This document shows positions 19,453 to 29,064 of a stretch of DNA of 64,000 nucleotides, piece after piece (position 1 is the stretch's first letter; the number at the start of each line of letters is the position of its first letter). A model generated the notes under the pieces. It was not told the origin of the DNA. It saw only the letters and a program-made list of their open reading frames with translations, and did no database searches. The stretch spans positions 4,340,001 through 4,404,000 of the forward strand of contig NZ_CP037952.1 in NCBI RefSeq assembly GCF_004358345.1. Direction: 5' to 3'. The stretch is from Parashewanella spongiae. GTDB lineage: Bacteria > Pseudomonadota > Gammaproteobacteria > Enterobacterales > Shewanellaceae. A program made the position numbers and the translations under genes.

Positions 19453-20139
19453 CTAAAACTTTTTTCCTTTTGCGACAAAGATTGCTACACACGAGTGAAT
19501 GTTGATATCAACAAACTCAAAGTACCGCTCCAGCTCTTCTTTTAATGTAATTAAATCATCGTCTTGATTACTAAAAACGCTTTTATTATTGTAAAAGTTC
19601 ATCAATTTTTTAGCGAAAAACCCGACAGAACAACCACGCCCAAGTATCGTACTTCCGAATAAAACGCCATCTTCGGTGAGATATTGAGACAAGTGTTTAA
19701 ATATGACGGACTTGATGCTTAATTTTCCCGGTAAACAATGCAGTAAGTAATTAATACTGATTGAATCGAATGGTTCACAATCAAGCTGTATCGGCTCAAG
19801 CACGTTACCTTGATAGATTTCAGGCTTGAATCTTGAAATACGACCTGAAGCCGTCATAAGGCTATTTGGATTTAAATCCAACAACACGATTCGAGGAGCT
19901 GTATGAGTTAAGTAATTATCTAAGTAGTACCCAGTTCCCACACCGACATCAAGGTGGTTTGCTGTTGCGTATTTTTCGAAGTGCTTACCTATCAGTTTTG
20001 TAGGGCATTTCCAAATATAAGAATTAGAAATCCACAACACCCAAATATCATAAATTCTCAGAATTGACTGAGTATAAACAGCTTGACCCGCCTCAACGGA
20101 AGATTGTTCAGAAGTATTAGACATGAGAACTAGCGACAA
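19453..20139 (-). CDS. Class I SAM-dependent methyltransferase
   Basis: 228 residues. Motif I is HLDVGVGTGYYLDNYL (about 58-73); the acidic end of strand 2 is IVLLDLNPNSL; SINYLLHCLPG is the motif IV region, and YLTEDGVLFGSTILG follows. This is the fold of small-molecule methyltransferases of the ubiE/type-11 sort; substrate unknown. It lies on the minus strand downstream of the tRNA terminator, and IS66 sits 16 bases after its stop. The pre-insertion sequence can be rebuilt by removing IS66 and one AGATTAGT; the gene would be unaffected. Confidence 0.8.
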   Translation of the reverse strand: MSLVLMSNTSEQSSVEAGQAVYTQSILRIYDIWVLWISNSYIWKCPTKLIGKHFEKYATANHLDVGVGTGYYLDNYLTHTAPRIVLLDLNPNSLMTASGRISRFKPEIYQGNVLEPIQLDCEPFDSISINYLLHCLPGKLSIKSVIFKHLSQYLTEDGVLFGSTILGRGCSVGFFAKKLMNFYNNKSVFSNQDDDLITLKEELERYFEFVDINIHSCVAIFVAKGKKF

Positions 20140-20204
20140 TTAACAGTTATCACTAAGTGTAGCTAAGGATAAGTAAATAAATTCTGAATGATTTTTAGAA
20201 AACT

Positions 20205-20230
20205 AAAAAGCCCCGTCATAAGACGAGGCC
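20205..20230 (-). terminator. Terminator of the tRNA operon
   Basis: On the minus strand a GC-rich hairpin (GGCCTCGTC, loop, GACGGGGC) is followed by TTTTT. It lies just after the last tRNA-Gln and ends the seven-tRNA transcript. Confidence 0.85.
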
Positions 20231-20238
20231 TTAAAGTA

Positions 20239-20313
20239 TGGCTGGGATACCAGGATTCGAACCTGGGAATGCCGAGATCAAAACCCGGTGCCTTACCACT
20301 TGGCGATATCCCA
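20239..20313 (-). tRNA. tRNA-Gln (TTG)
   Basis: Complete 75-nt cloverleaf on the minus strand, with 5' TGGGATA paired to the 3' acceptor arm, T-loop GGTTCGAATCC, anticodon TTG in the loop of CGGGTTTTGATCTCG, and encoded CCA. Seventh and last gene of the operon. Confidence 0.97.
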
Positions 20314-20341
20314 AAAATCTGTTTATTCAGTCTAGAATAGA

Positions 20342-20426
<85 letters not shown>

Positions 20427-20485
20427 ATCGAGACTGATTTACTAATTCTCTCAATTAGCTGCCATTATAACCCATAAAAAAATTA

Positions 20486-20562
20486 TGGTAGCAATGGCGG
20501 GACTTGAACCTGCGACCCCAGCATTATGAATGCTGTGCTCTAACCAGCTGAGCTACATTGCC
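20486..20562 (-). tRNA. tRNA-Met (CAT), elongator
   Basis: 77-nt cloverleaf, 5' GGCAATGTAGCTCAG, anticodon CAT within CAGCATTCATAATGCTG, T-arm GGTTCAAGTCC, and encoded CCA. The paired first position and overall similarity to E. coli metT/metU mark it as elongator, not initiator. An Ile2-type CAT tRNA is less likely. Confidence 0.93.
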
Positions 20563-20563
20563 A

Positions 20564-20638
20564 TGGCTGGGATACCAGGATTCGAACCTGGGAATGCCGA
20601 GATCAAAACCCGGTGCCTTACCACTTGGCGATATCCCA
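20564..20638 (-). tRNA. tRNA-Gln (TTG)
   Basis: 75 nt, identical to the Gln gene at 20239-20313, with encoded CCA. Only one base separates its 3' end from the start of the next tRNA-Met. Confidence 0.97.
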
Positions 20639-20666
20639 ATATCTAAAAATAAAGAAAACTAAAGAA

Positions 20667-20741
20667 TGGCTGGGATACCAGGATTCGAACCTGGGAATGC
20701 CGAGATCAAAACCCGGTGCCTTACCACTTGGCGATATCCCA
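20667..20741 (-). tRNA. tRNA-Gln (TTG)
   Basis: 75 nt, identical to the other two Gln genes, anticodon TTG, encoded CCA. Third gene of the operon in transcription order. Confidence 0.97.
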
Positions 20742-20792
20742 ATCATGTAACTCTTTACTTTTATTACTGAGCAAATAACCTCAGCTTTAAAA

Positions 20793-20877
<85 letters not shown>

Positions 20878-20904
20878 ACAAACTCAATTTTACATCTTGA
20901 AAGA

Positions 20905-20981
20905 TGGTAGCAATGGCGGGACTTGAACCTGCGACCCCAGCATTATGAATGCTGTGCTCTAACCAGCTGAGCTACATTGCC
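20905..20981 (-). tRNA. tRNA-Met (CAT), elongator
   Basis: 77 nt, identical to 20486-20562. It is the first gene of the operon, 33 bases downstream of the -10 box described at 21014-21042. Order in transcription: Met-Leu-Gln-Gln-Met-Leu-Gln. Confidence 0.94.
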
Positions 20982-21013
20982 ACTTTATGTGTTCCTTGTT
21001 GGGAACGGGGCGT

Positions 21014-21042
21014 ATTATGCTTATTCGCCCCAACTAGGTCAA
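21014..21042 (-). promoter_or_regulatory. Stable-RNA promoter of the tRNA operon
   Basis: On the minus strand, -35 TTGACC (21042-21037) and -10 CATAAT (21019-21014) are separated by exactly 17 bases. A GC-rich discriminator (ACGCCCCGTTCC) follows, the composition typical of stringently controlled stable RNA promoters. Confidence 0.8.
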
Positions 21043-21139
21043 CTGCTTTTTTGTCAAAACATCACTTGTTTCATCCGTTAGGCTATTACTTAGCCATGAA
21101 TGACACAAGAAGATGAAAAAAAGAGCTAATCGCTATTTT

Positions 21140-22231
21140 TTATACATTAAATAAGAAATGCATCACATCACCATCTTTTACAATGTAAGTTTTGCCTTCT
21201 ACTTTTAGCTTACCAGCTTCTTTCGCGCCTGCTTCGCCTTTGAACTCGATGAAATCATCGTAAGACATCACTTGAGCTCTAATAAAGCCGCGCTCAAAAT
21301 CAGTGTGTATCACACCGGCCGCTTGCGGAGCCGTTGCACCAATCGCAACTGTCCATGCACGCACCTCTTTTTCACCCGCTGTAAAATACGTTTGCAAATT
21401 TAAAAGTTCATAACCTGCACGAATAACACGGTCTAACCCAGGTTCTTCAAGCCCAAGCTCAGATAAGAACTCAGCTTGTTCTTCTGCATCCATTTCAGCC
21501 AGTTCTGACTCAATTGCAGCACAAACAGCAACAACAACAGCATTTTCTTCTTTCGCAACGGCGCGAACAGCATCTAGATGAGGGTTGTTTTCAAAACCAT
21601 CTTCGGCAACATTAGCGATATACATTGTTGGCTTTAGGGTTAAGAAGTTCAAATAGCGGACTGCAGCTAATTCTTCTTTTTCTAATGCCATTGAACGCAG
21701 CATTTTGCCTTCATCAAGTACTGGACGCATTTTTTCAAGTACAGTGATCTCAAACTTTGCGTCTGCATCACCGCCTTTAGCTTTTTTCGCCTGACGTTGA
21801 ATCGCTCTTTCTAAACTATCTAGATCCGCCAAGGCTAATTCAGTATTGATGACATCAATATCGCCAGTAGGATCGATTTTGTTTGCCACATGGATAATAT
21901 TGTCGTCTTCAAAACAACGAACAACGTGACCGATTGCATCTGTTTCACGAATGTTAGCAAGAAACTTATTACCTAAGCCTTCACCCTTTGACGCACCAGC
22001 CACCAAACCCGCAATATCAACAAACTCCATTGTGGTTGGCAATACACGTTGTGGGTTAACGATTGCCGCCAGTGCATCTAGACGAGGATCCGGTACAGGC
22101 ACAACACCAGTGTTTGGTTCAATGGTACAAAACGGGAAGTTTGCCGCTTCGATGCCTGCTTTAGTCAACGCATTAAATAGTGTGGATTTCCCCACGTTAG
22201 GAAGACCAACAATGCCGCACTTAAATCCCAT
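21140..22231 (-). CDS. ychF: Redox-regulated ATPase YchF (OLA1 family)
   Basis: 363 residues, the family norm. P-loop [15 protein letters not shown] at residues 8-22, switch [20 protein letters not shown], and a C-terminal TGS-like domain (about 280-363: [45 protein letters not shown]). The base-specificity motif reads NVAE, as in ATP-preferring YchF rather than NKxD GTPases. It associates with ribosomes and responds to oxidative stress (family knowledge). It is 80 bases downstream of pth on the same strand, the usual pth-ychF pair. Confidence 0.97.
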   Translation of the reverse strand: MGFKCGIVGLPNVGKSTLFNALTKAGIEAANFPFCTIEPNTGVVPVPDPRLDALAAIVNPQRVLPTTMEFVDIAGLVAGASKGEGLGNKFLANIRETDAIGHVVRCFEDDNIIHVANKIDPTGDIDVINTELALADLDSLERAIQRQAKKAKGGDADAKFEITVLEKMRPVLDEGKMLRSMALEKEELAAVRYLNFLTLKPTMYIANVAEDGFENNPHLDAVRAVAKEENAVVVAVCAAIESELAEMDAEEQAEFLSELGLEEPGLDRVIRAGYELLNLQTYFTAGEKEVRAWTVAIGATAPQAAGVIHTDFERGFIRAQVMSYDDFIEFKGEAGAKEAGKLKVEGKTYIVKDGDVMHFLFNV

Positions 22232-22311
22232 AACTTTTTATACCTTTTTACTCATAATAAACACTAAAGCCGACACTCTTGGTATCAGCTATTGATAATT
22301 TTATTTAATTG

Positions 22312-22896
22312 TTAAACTCTAAACGAATGCAGTTTTAACATAGCTGCACTCATATCTTGCTTAAATAACACTTCAGTAGAGCGAACCGCTTCGTCAATGA
22401 CAGCATCCATCAGCTCTTGATCTGTTGGGCTCGCTTTACTTAATACATAATTACTCACTAAACGCTTGTCACCCGGATGACCTATACCAATCCGCAGGCG
22501 ATAGAAATTCTTATTATTAGCAAGCCGTGCAATGATATCTTTCAAGCCGTTATGACCACCATGTCCGCCGCCAAGTTTAAATTTTGCGACTCCAGGCACC
22601 ATATCTAACTCATCATGAGCAACAAGGATTTGCTCTGGCTCAATACGAAAAAAATTCGCTAAGGCAGCAACAGATTTACCACTGAGGTTCATAAAAGTTG
22701 ACGGTATTAATAATCGAACATCTTTTCCGGATAAATTGATTTTAGCGGTCAACCCAAAGTACTTGGCTTCAGCTTTAAAGGTAGCACCACTTATCCTCGC
22801 CAGCTCATTGATATACCACTCACCAGCATTGTGACGTGTTCTAGCATACTCAGCACCAGGATTCGCCAATCCAACAATCAATTTTATGTCTGCCAT
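22312..22896 (-). CDS. pth: Peptidyl-tRNA hydrolase
   Basis: The 194-residue cytosolic esterase frees tRNAs from prematurely released peptidyl-tRNA. The N-terminal [22 protein letters not shown] holds the catalytic His (in TRHNAG, about residue 22). [20 protein letters not shown] and [17 protein letters not shown] are all family signatures. Length is typical. It probably forms an operon with ychF downstream. Confidence 0.97.
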   Translation of the reverse strand: MADIKLIVGLANPGAEYARTRHNAGEWYINELARISGATFKAEAKYFGLTAKINLSGKDVRLLIPSTFMNLSGKSVAALANFFRIEPEQILVAHDELDMVPGVAKFKLGGGHGGHNGLKDIIARLANNKNFYRLRIGIGHPGDKRLVSNYVLSKASPTDQELMDAVIDEAVRSTEVLFKQDMSAAMLKLHSFRV

Positions 22897-23059
22897 TTCT
22901 GCTCTTGTTCAACATTCTAGATTAAAAAAGGCGGCATTTTAGCATTTATTGATTTTATCAACAAATGAAAGACCCGCAGCAGCGAAGTATCCTATTACCT
23001 TATCGTCATTACAACCAAAGCTAGAATTAAACTATATGCTTAAGTTGTAATGAAGGTAA

Positions 23060-24247
23060 TCAACCCAAACCCATTGCGTATTTAAGTACCTTCTTCTTTA
23101 TAGGGGAATCAAAATTAGCCATTTTTAACGCCAAGTTCCTTAACACTTTTACAGGAAAGTTATTATTGCTAAAACTTTTATAAAACGCATCCATTCCAGT
23201 CATCATTAACAAATTATCTTTGTATCTTTGCTGTTGGTAGCCAGCGAGTACTTGCTCGGCATACCAATATTGATTACTACCAAGCGCTTTTGCAACTTGA
23301 TTCACTAACGCATCAACATCCTTAAAACCTAAGTTCACACCCTGCCCGGCTAATGGGTTAATGGTGTGCGCTGCATCCCCTAATATCACCACATTTTCAG
23401 CATAATATTGATTAGCATGGCGACGCGTTAACGGAAATGCACCTTTATTAACTACAGTGAAATTTGGATCTAATCGCTCAGGGAAATATTGCCTAATTTG
23501 CTGGGCAAGTTGTACAGGATTTAGTTGCATCAATTTCGCGATAACTTGTGGTGAATCATACCAAACTAAAGAAGCATTGTTGCCCGGTAATGGTAATAAA
23601 CTCCGCGGACCTGCTGGAGTAAATTGCTGCCAAGTGACTGTTTGCTGTGGAGTCTGAGTTTCAATGTTAACTAGCATAGCTGACTGCTTATAATCCCAGC
23701 CAGACAAACCGATTCCAGCCCATTGTCTTACTGCTGAATGAGCTCCGTCGCACCCTACCAGCAGCTTGGTATCAATTACGTCTCCTGAATCCAACACAAT
23801 TTGGACAAATGAATCGTGTCCATCCTTACGCTCAAAACTTTCTACTCTAGCAGGGCTCAATACTTCCACATTACCTAAAGCCTCTAACTGCTGCCACAAA
23901 CCAAGTTGAACCACACGGTTTTCAATAATATGACCAAGATGGCTACTGTTAATCTGCTGACTATCAAACTGAGTAATAAAATCATCAAGTTCCCACGTTT
24001 CAAGTCCAGTGTAGACAGCATTCCGCATTCGTTTAATTGCCGACCAAGCTCCAAGGCGTTCAAGCAGTTTTTCAGATGCTACACTAATGGCTGAAACCCT
24101 AACATCCAAAGGTTGAGTTTCACAATAATTCTGCGGAGGAGAATGCTCAATCACAGTAACAGACAAGCCAAGTTGAGCCAGCCCTATTGCTGTAGCAGCA
24201 CCAATCATTCCTCCGCCGACGATGACGACGTCAGTCACTTTAGTCAT
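23060..24247 (-). CDS. ubiF: Ubiquinone-biosynthesis FAD hydroxylase (UbiF-like)
   Basis: 395 residues from ATG24247 (GGAG five bases upstream; the frame is open to 24295). N-terminal FAD motif DVVIVGGGMIGAATAIGLA, GCDGAHSAVRQWAGI (the DG motif), and GDAAHTINPLAGQGVNLG are the three signatures of UbiH/UbiF/UbiI-type aromatic hydroxylases. These membrane-associated enzymes add hydroxyls to the ubiquinone ring. Its place near a Met-Leu-Gln tRNA operon and miaB-ybeZYX-lnt matches E. coli ubiF, so C6 hydroxylation is favoured. Another UbiH-family member remains possible. Confidence 0.88.
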   Translation of the reverse strand: MTKVTDVVIVGGGMIGAATAIGLAQLGLSVTVIEHSPPQNYCETQPLDVRVSAISVASEKLLERLGAWSAIKRMRNAVYTGLETWELDDFITQFDSQQINSSHLGHIIENRVVQLGLWQQLEALGNVEVLSPARVESFERKDGHDSFVQIVLDSGDVIDTKLLVGCDGAHSAVRQWAGIGLSGWDYKQSAMLVNIETQTPQQTVTWQQFTPAGPRSLLPLPGNNASLVWYDSPQVIAKLMQLNPVQLAQQIRQYFPERLDPNFTVVNKGAFPLTRRHANQYYAENVVILGDAAHTINPLAGQGVNLGFKDVDALVNQVAKALGSNQYWYAEQVLAGYQQQRYKDNLLMMTGMDAFYKSFSNNNFPVKVLRNLALKMANFDSPIKKKVLKYAMGLG

Positions 24248-24326
24248 TATCACTCCACATTTAATCACTACCGTAATGGTATAACGGGCATTCACAGGGA
24301 AGTTTAAGCTGTTTAATCTGCCATAA

Positions 24327-24508
24327 GGGATCTAGCGGTTTAAAAAGTACCAATCTTTGTCATACCAGCGAAGGCTGGTATCCAGTGACTTTTATATAGA
24401 AAAAAGCAAAGGCACTAGACTACCGACATACAAGACTGTCGTTACTTCGTTTCCAGCCTGCGCTGGAGTGACGAGAACTCATCGGTATACTTTCTTCCGC
24501 AACTTTCC
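24327..24508. repeat. MITE family C, copy C1 (182 bp)
   Basis: The ends GGGATCTAGCGG and CCGCAACTTTCC form imperfect inverted repeats between TAA direct repeats (24324-24326 and 24509-24511). Inside are two small hairpins (ATACCAGCGAAGGCTGGTAT and CCAGCCTGCGCTGG). Compared with C3 (54538-54687, inverted), C1 carries an extra 31-bp hairpin module at ~24421-24451. Confidence 0.8.
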
Positions 24509-24666
24509 TAAGGTGCTGAAACGTTGCAACTCAAGACAACAGGCTAACTTTATGTTTTATGCCAAAAGCGTATAAATAGCATATATTAAATCAGTCGCTA
24601 CTATTCTAAACTAATTCTTTTAATCTTATAGACATTATTTTATGTCCGTAGCCTCCAATTCTACTA

Positions 24667-24974
24667 GGATCTGTTGATCTTTCGTGATTGTTTTTGCAGC
24701 GATAAATTGGTTATTTTATGCAAGGCAGAGTTTGTGAGGTTTGGTTATTATCGACATACAAAACTGTCGTTACTTCGTTTCCAAATAAGAAAACGATAAC
24801 GCAGCGCCTTTTATTTAGAAAGAGCGACCAATTTACGCTGCCTTCGATGCTTTTGAGCATTCACTGTTCTGTGTTGTGATCAGCTCACATAGATGGCTAA
24901 GCATCACTGCTCACGCCTTGAACAGATAAATGCTCAAATAGCACAAAATTTAATCCTGAAAGATCAACAGACCC
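24667..24974. repeat. MITE family B, copy B2 (308 bp)
   Basis: Same length as B1 and nearly identical along its whole length, flanked by TA (24665-24666 and 24975-24976); the wider flanks read CTAG on both sides. Terminal repeats GGATCTGTTGATCTTTC and GAAAGATCAACAGACCC. It carries the hairpin module at 24752-24782. It is inserted into the reading frame described at 24642-25161. Confidence 0.88.
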
Positions 24975-25107
24975 TAGCTTTAGAGTAAGACAAGAAAATT
25001 TTCCAACAAAAGAGCTAACCGACTTAGACAAAGCTTATCAGGCACCTCCAAAGCCTAAAACTCCAATTCACATGAAGGATGACGTTCGAGCTCCTGAACC
25101 TCAGGGT

Positions 25108-25132
25108 TATACCAATTACAGTAATTGGTATA
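25108..25132. repeat. 25-bp perfect palindrome from family D ends
   Basis: TATACCAATTAC, A, GTAATTGGTATA: two family D termini joined with no interior. This looks like a collapsed element or a minimal insertion. It lies inside the 3' part of the split gene, about 90 bases before the next start codon. Confidence 0.75.
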
Positions 25133-25220
25133 ATGTAAGAATTATGATTAACCTTTTTTAACTTAAGCCATTAATTACAAAAAGATATACTAGTTTAATT
25201 ATCTTTTTGAGAACGTCTTT

Positions 25221-26273
25221 ATGAGCATACCTGAATTTACTTTTCCAGTTGAAAGATTTGATGTTTCACTGCTAACTATCGAACAAAATAAACAGATCCA
25301 TCATCTGGCAAAAAGTACAACCTCAACTAGTACCTTTGTTAAGCTCACTTTTCAAACGTCTGCAGGAGTGAAGTTCAAGTATGATGCAAGAGTTTCACAA
25401 ACCAATAAAAAAGACATTGCTATTAGAGCTCTCCACAAAAATGAAGATCCCAAGTCGAAAAGATTCTTACAATCATTAGTAGCACTGTGTAACTCAACAC
25501 CAATAACAGAGCCAAAATCTAGTTCAAAACCAAAATCGGATAAAAAAAGTTGGGGTATTAGTTTTCATAGAAATAAAGACCAAACACCTTCAGACATAGC
25601 AAACCAGTCTCAAGTATCAACAGAAACTTGTGATCCTGAGCCAACAGAAACTCAAAGTAACTTGGATGCAGAAGCTGAAACTCAGGCTGAATCTCAAGCT
25701 GAATCTCAAGCTGAATCTCAAGCTCAATCTCAAGCTCAATCTAAAGCTCAATCTAAAGCTCAATCTAAAGCTCAGTCTAAAGCTCAGTCTAAAGCTCAGT
25801 CTAAAGCTCAGTCTAAAGCTCAGTCTAAAGCTCAGTCTAAAGCTCAGTCTAAAGCTCAGTCTAAAGCAAAAACTTCAGCACAATCTGCTGATAACGGTCA
25901 AGATATTCTCACTGCAGAATTTTTAAAAGAGCTCGGATTTGAAGATGACACCTCCAGTAAAATAAATACTCCTCAAGGAGCCAATCCATTCGGATATGAC
26001 ACTGCTCTCGAAGATGATGAATCTTCAAAAATGGAAGTTACAAACAATAACAATCCGTTCGGATTCGACACTGATCCCGAAGATGAGCCCGATTCAACTC
26101 CGCCCTTACCTTTAGATCAAGCAGCACTAAAAAATACTGATGAAACCTCACCTATTAGTAAAAATACAGATGAAAATCAAAAAATAACAACAGAGCAACT
26201 TGAACCAACACCTGTAAGACCGATGAGAAAAAAAGAAAGAGAAAGACTTGAAGCACAAGCTTCTAAGAATTAA
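25221..26273 (+). CDS. Unrecognised acidic protein with AQSK tandem repeats
   Basis: 350 residues, no signal peptide or membrane segment. Residues ~1-95 look folded (FTFPVERFDVSLLTIEQNKQ, VKLTFQTSAGVKFKYDARVS). A Ser/Lys-rich linker follows, then 16 four-residue repeats (about 152-215: AETQ, AESQ x3, AQSQ, AQSK x11), predicted as a long single helix. A C-terminal acidic tail holds two copies of NPFGYDT/NPFGFDT followed by acidic residues (about 255-290), which look like short linear binding motifs. The end is basic (MRKKERERLEAQASKN). Family unknown; the layout suggests a multivalent adaptor or secreted protein (inference). Confidence 0.7.
   Translation: MSIPEFTFPVERFDVSLLTIEQNKQIHHLAKSTTSTSTFVKLTFQTSAGVKFKYDARVSQTNKKDIAIRALHKNEDPKSKRFLQSLVALCNSTPITEPKSSSKPKSDKKSWGISFHRNKDQTPSDIANQSQVSTETCDPEPTETQSNLDAEAETQAESQAESQAESQAQSQAQSKAQSKAQSKAQSKAQSKAQSKAQSKAQSKAQSKAQSKAQSKAKTSAQSADNGQDILTAEFLKELGFEDDTSSKINTPQGANPFGYDTALEDDESSKMEVTNNNNPFGFDTDPEDEPDSTPPLPLDQAALKNTDETSPISKNTDENQKITTEQLEPTPVRPMRKKERERLEAQASKN
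25674..25865 (+). repeat. 12-bp tandem repeat, 16 units, inside a gene
   Basis: Sixteen in-frame 12-base units, from GCTGAAACTCAG to eleven AQSK-coding units of the form GCTCARTCTAAA. The last eight of these are the same at every base (GCTCAGTCTAAA), while the first units are diverged, the pattern expected from recent slippage expansion at the 3' side. Unit number changes would keep the frame. Confidence 0.9.
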
Positions 26274-26398
26274 AGCCCACAATGACGCAATCGTCTAAAC
26301 CAGTATTTTAATGTTGTGGAAAACCGCCATAGTAGACCATTTTAGCTTTATTTTTAGATTACAATCACGCTTCTCAGCGCACAAAAGCTAGTCATGTG

Positions 26399-26432
26399 AG
26401 CATTCTGGCGGTAGAATGCTGAGCTATTTTTT
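26399..26432 (+). terminator. Probable rho-independent terminator
   Basis: Stem AGCATTCT/AGAATGCT with a 6-base loop, followed after GAGCTA by a run of seven T. It lies between the AQSK-repeat gene and miaB. The spacer between stem and T run makes it a weak call. Confidence 0.5.
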
Positions 26433-26466
26433 TCCGTGCCGATTAGATACAGAGTGACACAAACTG

Positions 26467-27891
26467 ATGAGTAAAAAACTCCACATTAAAACCTGGGGCT
26501 GTCAAATGAATGAGTATGACTCATCTAAGATGGCTGATTTAATGAACGAATACGAAGGTTATACATTAACTGACGAGCCAACAGAAGCAGACGTATTGTT
26601 GCTCAACACTTGCTCGATTCGTGAAAAAGCACAGGAAAAAGTGTTTCATCAGCTCGGCCGCTGGAAGACATTAAAAGATAAAAATCCTGATTTAATCATT
26701 GGAGTCGGTGGCTGTGTTGCTTCGCAAGAAGGCAAACACATTAAAGAACGCTCCCAGTGTGTTGACTTAATATTTGGACCACAAACTCTTCACCGTTTAC
26801 CGGAAATGGTAGAACAAGTGAAAAATGGCGACAAAGTCGTTATTGATGTGAGTTTTCCTGAAATTGAAAAGTTTGACCGCTTACCAGAGCCTCGTGCCGA
26901 CGGCCCAACTGCCTTTGTATCTATCATGGAAGGTTGCAGTAAATATTGTTCTTTCTGTGTAGTGCCGTACACCCGAGGCGAAGAAGTCAGTCGACCCCTT
27001 GATGATATTATTCTCGAAATTGCGCAATTAGCCGAACAAGGTGTCCGTGAAGTAAATCTACTAGGCCAAAACGTCAATGCTTATCGTGGTGAGACCCATG
27101 ATGATGATATTTGTACTTTTGCAGAATTATTACGTTATGTTGCCGCCATTGACGGTATTGATCGTTTGCGTTTTACCACCAGCCATCCAATTGAATTCAC
27201 CCAAGACATCATTGACGTCTATGAAGATACGCCTGAGCTTGTAAGCTTCTTGCATTTGCCTGTACAGTCAGGTTCAGATCGCATTTTAACCGCGATGAAA
27301 CGTGGGCATATGGCACTTGAATACAAGTCAATCATTCGTCGTTTGCGTAAAGCTCGTGAAGGTATCTTAATAAGTTCTGATTTTATCATCGGTTTCCCCG
27401 GTGAAACTCAGCAAGATTTTGATGACACGATGAAGTTGATTACTGACATCGAATTTGATCATAGCTTTAGCTTTATTTATAGCGCTCGTCCGGGCACACC
27501 AGCATCAGATCTACCTGATGATGTGCCGCTAGAAGAGAAAAAAGAGCGCTTGGCAAAACTACAGCATCAAATTACTCAATTTGCGTTACGTTATAGTCGT
27601 CACATGCTCGGCACTGTCCAACGTATTTTAGTCGAAGGGCCATCTGTTAAAAACCCTATGGAACTGCGCGGCCGGACAGAGAACAATCGTGTGGTTAACT
27701 TCGAAGGGCAACCTAAGCACATCGGCACCTTTGTTGATGTTGAGATTGTTGATGTATACACCAACTCTCTACGCGGTAAGTTTGTACGCGGTGAAGATGA
27801 AATGGATCTTCGTCGCAATTTACGGCCAGAAGATATCTTAGCTAAACATAAAACCGCTGATGATACTGGTGTTGAAGTGTTCAATCCATAA
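26467..27891 (+). CDS. miaB: tRNA-2-methylthio-N6-dimethylallyladenosine synthase
   Basis: The 474-residue radical-SAM methylthiotransferase modifies A37 of tRNAs reading UNN codons. The N-terminal UPF0004 domain has its three cluster Cys ([28 protein letters not shown]). The radical-SAM motif [15 protein letters not shown] is near 157-171, [11 protein letters not shown] follows, and a C-terminal TRAM domain (about 380-445) is present. Length matches E. coli MiaB (474). A strong terminator follows, so ybeZ is transcribed separately. Confidence 0.97.
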   Translation: MSKKLHIKTWGCQMNEYDSSKMADLMNEYEGYTLTDEPTEADVLLLNTCSIREKAQEKVFHQLGRWKTLKDKNPDLIIGVGGCVASQEGKHIKERSQCVDLIFGPQTLHRLPEMVEQVKNGDKVVIDVSFPEIEKFDRLPEPRADGPTAFVSIMEGCSKYCSFCVVPYTRGEEVSRPLDDIILEIAQLAEQGVREVNLLGQNVNAYRGETHDDDICTFAELLRYVAAIDGIDRLRFTTSHPIEFTQDIIDVYEDTPELVSFLHLPVQSGSDRILTAMKRGHMALEYKSIIRRLRKAREGILISSDFIIGFPGETQQDFDDTMKLITDIEFDHSFSFIYSARPGTPASDLPDDVPLEEKKERLAKLQHQITQFALRYSRHMLGTVQRILVEGPSVKNPMELRGRTENNRVVNFEGQPKHIGTFVDVEIVDVYTNSLRGKFVRGEDEMDLRRNLRPEDILAKHKTADDTGVEVFNP

Positions 27892-27915
27892 TTGAATGTG
27901 AATGGTATAAGATCA

Positions 27916-27938
27916 GGGCAGCTTAGCTGCCCTTTTTT
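27916..27938 (+). terminator. Rho-independent terminator after miaB
   Basis: GGGCAGC, TTA loop, GCTGCCC, then six T. A perfect 7-bp GC-rich stem 25 bases after the miaB stop. Confidence 0.92.
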
Positions 27939-28017
27939 GTCGATATTGCTAGCATTGAGCATAGTCGAATCGTAAACTGTGTTCGTTTTATTTAATTTTG
28001 TTGATTTGGAGTATTGC

Positions 28018-29064
28018 TTGTCCAGTAAATTGACCACGCTTAATTTGTACCTTGAACCTGCTGAGTCTCGTCGCCTCGCCTCTTTATGTGGCCCGTTTGA
28101 TGACAACATCAAACAACTTGAACGTCGTATCGGTGTCGAAATCAGTTACAGCAACAATCACTTTAAAATTGTTGGCCAGCCTCAAAACTGTTTGAGTGCA
28201 AACAATTTATTGCGTGATCTTTATATTGAGACTCAGCCTGTAAGAGGCAGTACACCAGATCTTGAGCCTGAAAAAGTACACCTCGCGATTCAAGAAGCGG
28301 TTTCGGTAGAAGCTTTCGATAGTGCTGATGAAAAAGAGTTATACATTAAAACTCGCAAAGGTGTCATCAAACCTCGTAATCCAAATCAACGTCAATATGT
28401 CGCTAATGTTGTTCGTCATGATATTACTTTTGGCGTAGGCCCTGCTGGAACTGGTAAAACCTATCTCGCTGTTGCAGCAGCAGTTGATGCGTTAGAACGT
28501 CAAGAAGTTCGTCGGATCCTGCTAACTCGACCAGCTGTTGAAGCTGGCGAAAAACTCGGTTTTTTACCTGGTGATTTAAGCCAAAAAGTCGACCCATACT
28601 TACGTCCTCTCTATGATGCACTGTTTGAAATGTTGGGTTTTGAGAAGGTCGAACGCTTAATCGAAAAAAACGTTATTGAAGTTGCTCCACTCGCCTACAT
28701 GCGTGGACGCACCTTAAATGATGCCTTTATTATTCTTGATGAAAGCCAAAATACTACCGTTGAACAAATGAAAATGTTTTTAACTCGTATTGGTTTTAAT
28801 TCACGGGCGGTAATAACTGGTGACATCACTCAAATTGACTTACCCAAGCATGCGAAGTCAGGATTACGTCATGCCATTGAAGTACTAAAAGATGTTCCTG
28901 AAATCAGCATCAACTTTTTTGCTTCACAAGACGTCGTTCGTCACCCTGTTGTTGCTCGCGTTGTTGAAGCTTACGAAGCACAAGAGCTAAAAGAACACCG
29001 AGAAAAAGCACGCAAAGAAGAAGCGTATCGACAATCTACCATGGTAGAAACCGATGAAGCTTGA
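28018..29064 (+). CDS. ybeZ: PhoH-family ATPase YbeZ
   Basis: 348 residues from TTG28018, chosen because GGAG lies six bases upstream and the N terminus then matches E. coli YbeZ ([20 protein letters not shown]); the frame is open to 27979. Walker [12 protein letters not shown] near 140, Walker [12 protein letters not shown], and [20 protein letters not shown] are PhoH signatures. It is an RNA-associated ATPase that works with the YbeY endoribonuclease in ribosome maturation. It overlaps ybeY by 11 bases and begins the ybeZ-ybeY-ybeX-lnt operon. Confidence 0.95.
   Translation: MSSKLTTLNLYLEPAESRRLASLCGPFDDNIKQLERRIGVEISYSNNHFKIVGQPQNCLSANNLLRDLYIETQPVRGSTPDLEPEKVHLAIQEAVSVEAFDSADEKELYIKTRKGVIKPRNPNQRQYVANVVRHDITFGVGPAGTGKTYLAVAAAVDALERQEVRRILLTRPAVEAGEKLGFLPGDLSQKVDPYLRPLYDALFEMLGFEKVERLIEKNVIEVAPLAYMRGRTLNDAFIILDESQNTTVEQMKMFLTRIGFNSRAVITGDITQIDLPKHAKSGLRHAIEVLKDVPEISINFFASQDVVRHPVVARVVEAYEAQELKEHREKARKEEAYRQSTMVETDEA

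Larger units (their letters stand above)
24642..25161 (+). pseudogene. Small gene split by MITE B2
   Basis: ATG24642 opens a frame (MSVASNST) that soon stops inside MITE B2. Removing the 308-bp element and one TA copy restores an uninterrupted frame: the last codon before B2 joins the bases after it as AGC and continues through FRVRQENFPTKELTDLDKAY and APPKPKTPIHMKDDVRAPEP to a TAA at 25159. The last ~20 codons cross the family D palindrome (25108-25132), so the original C terminus was probably altered too. The rebuilt product is 69 residues, Ser-rich at the start, then Pro/Lys-rich. No family is recognised, and there is no Shine-Dalgarno sequence. Confidence 0.55.

Noticed and set aside
25674-25865. 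Regular 12-bp repeats that could suggest a CRISPR array
   Set aside because: The units are adjacent without spacers and are read in frame within a gene.
25630-25926. Reading frame with LNLKL repeats on the + strand
   Set aside because: It is the shifted frame of the AQSK tandem repeat and has no start signal.
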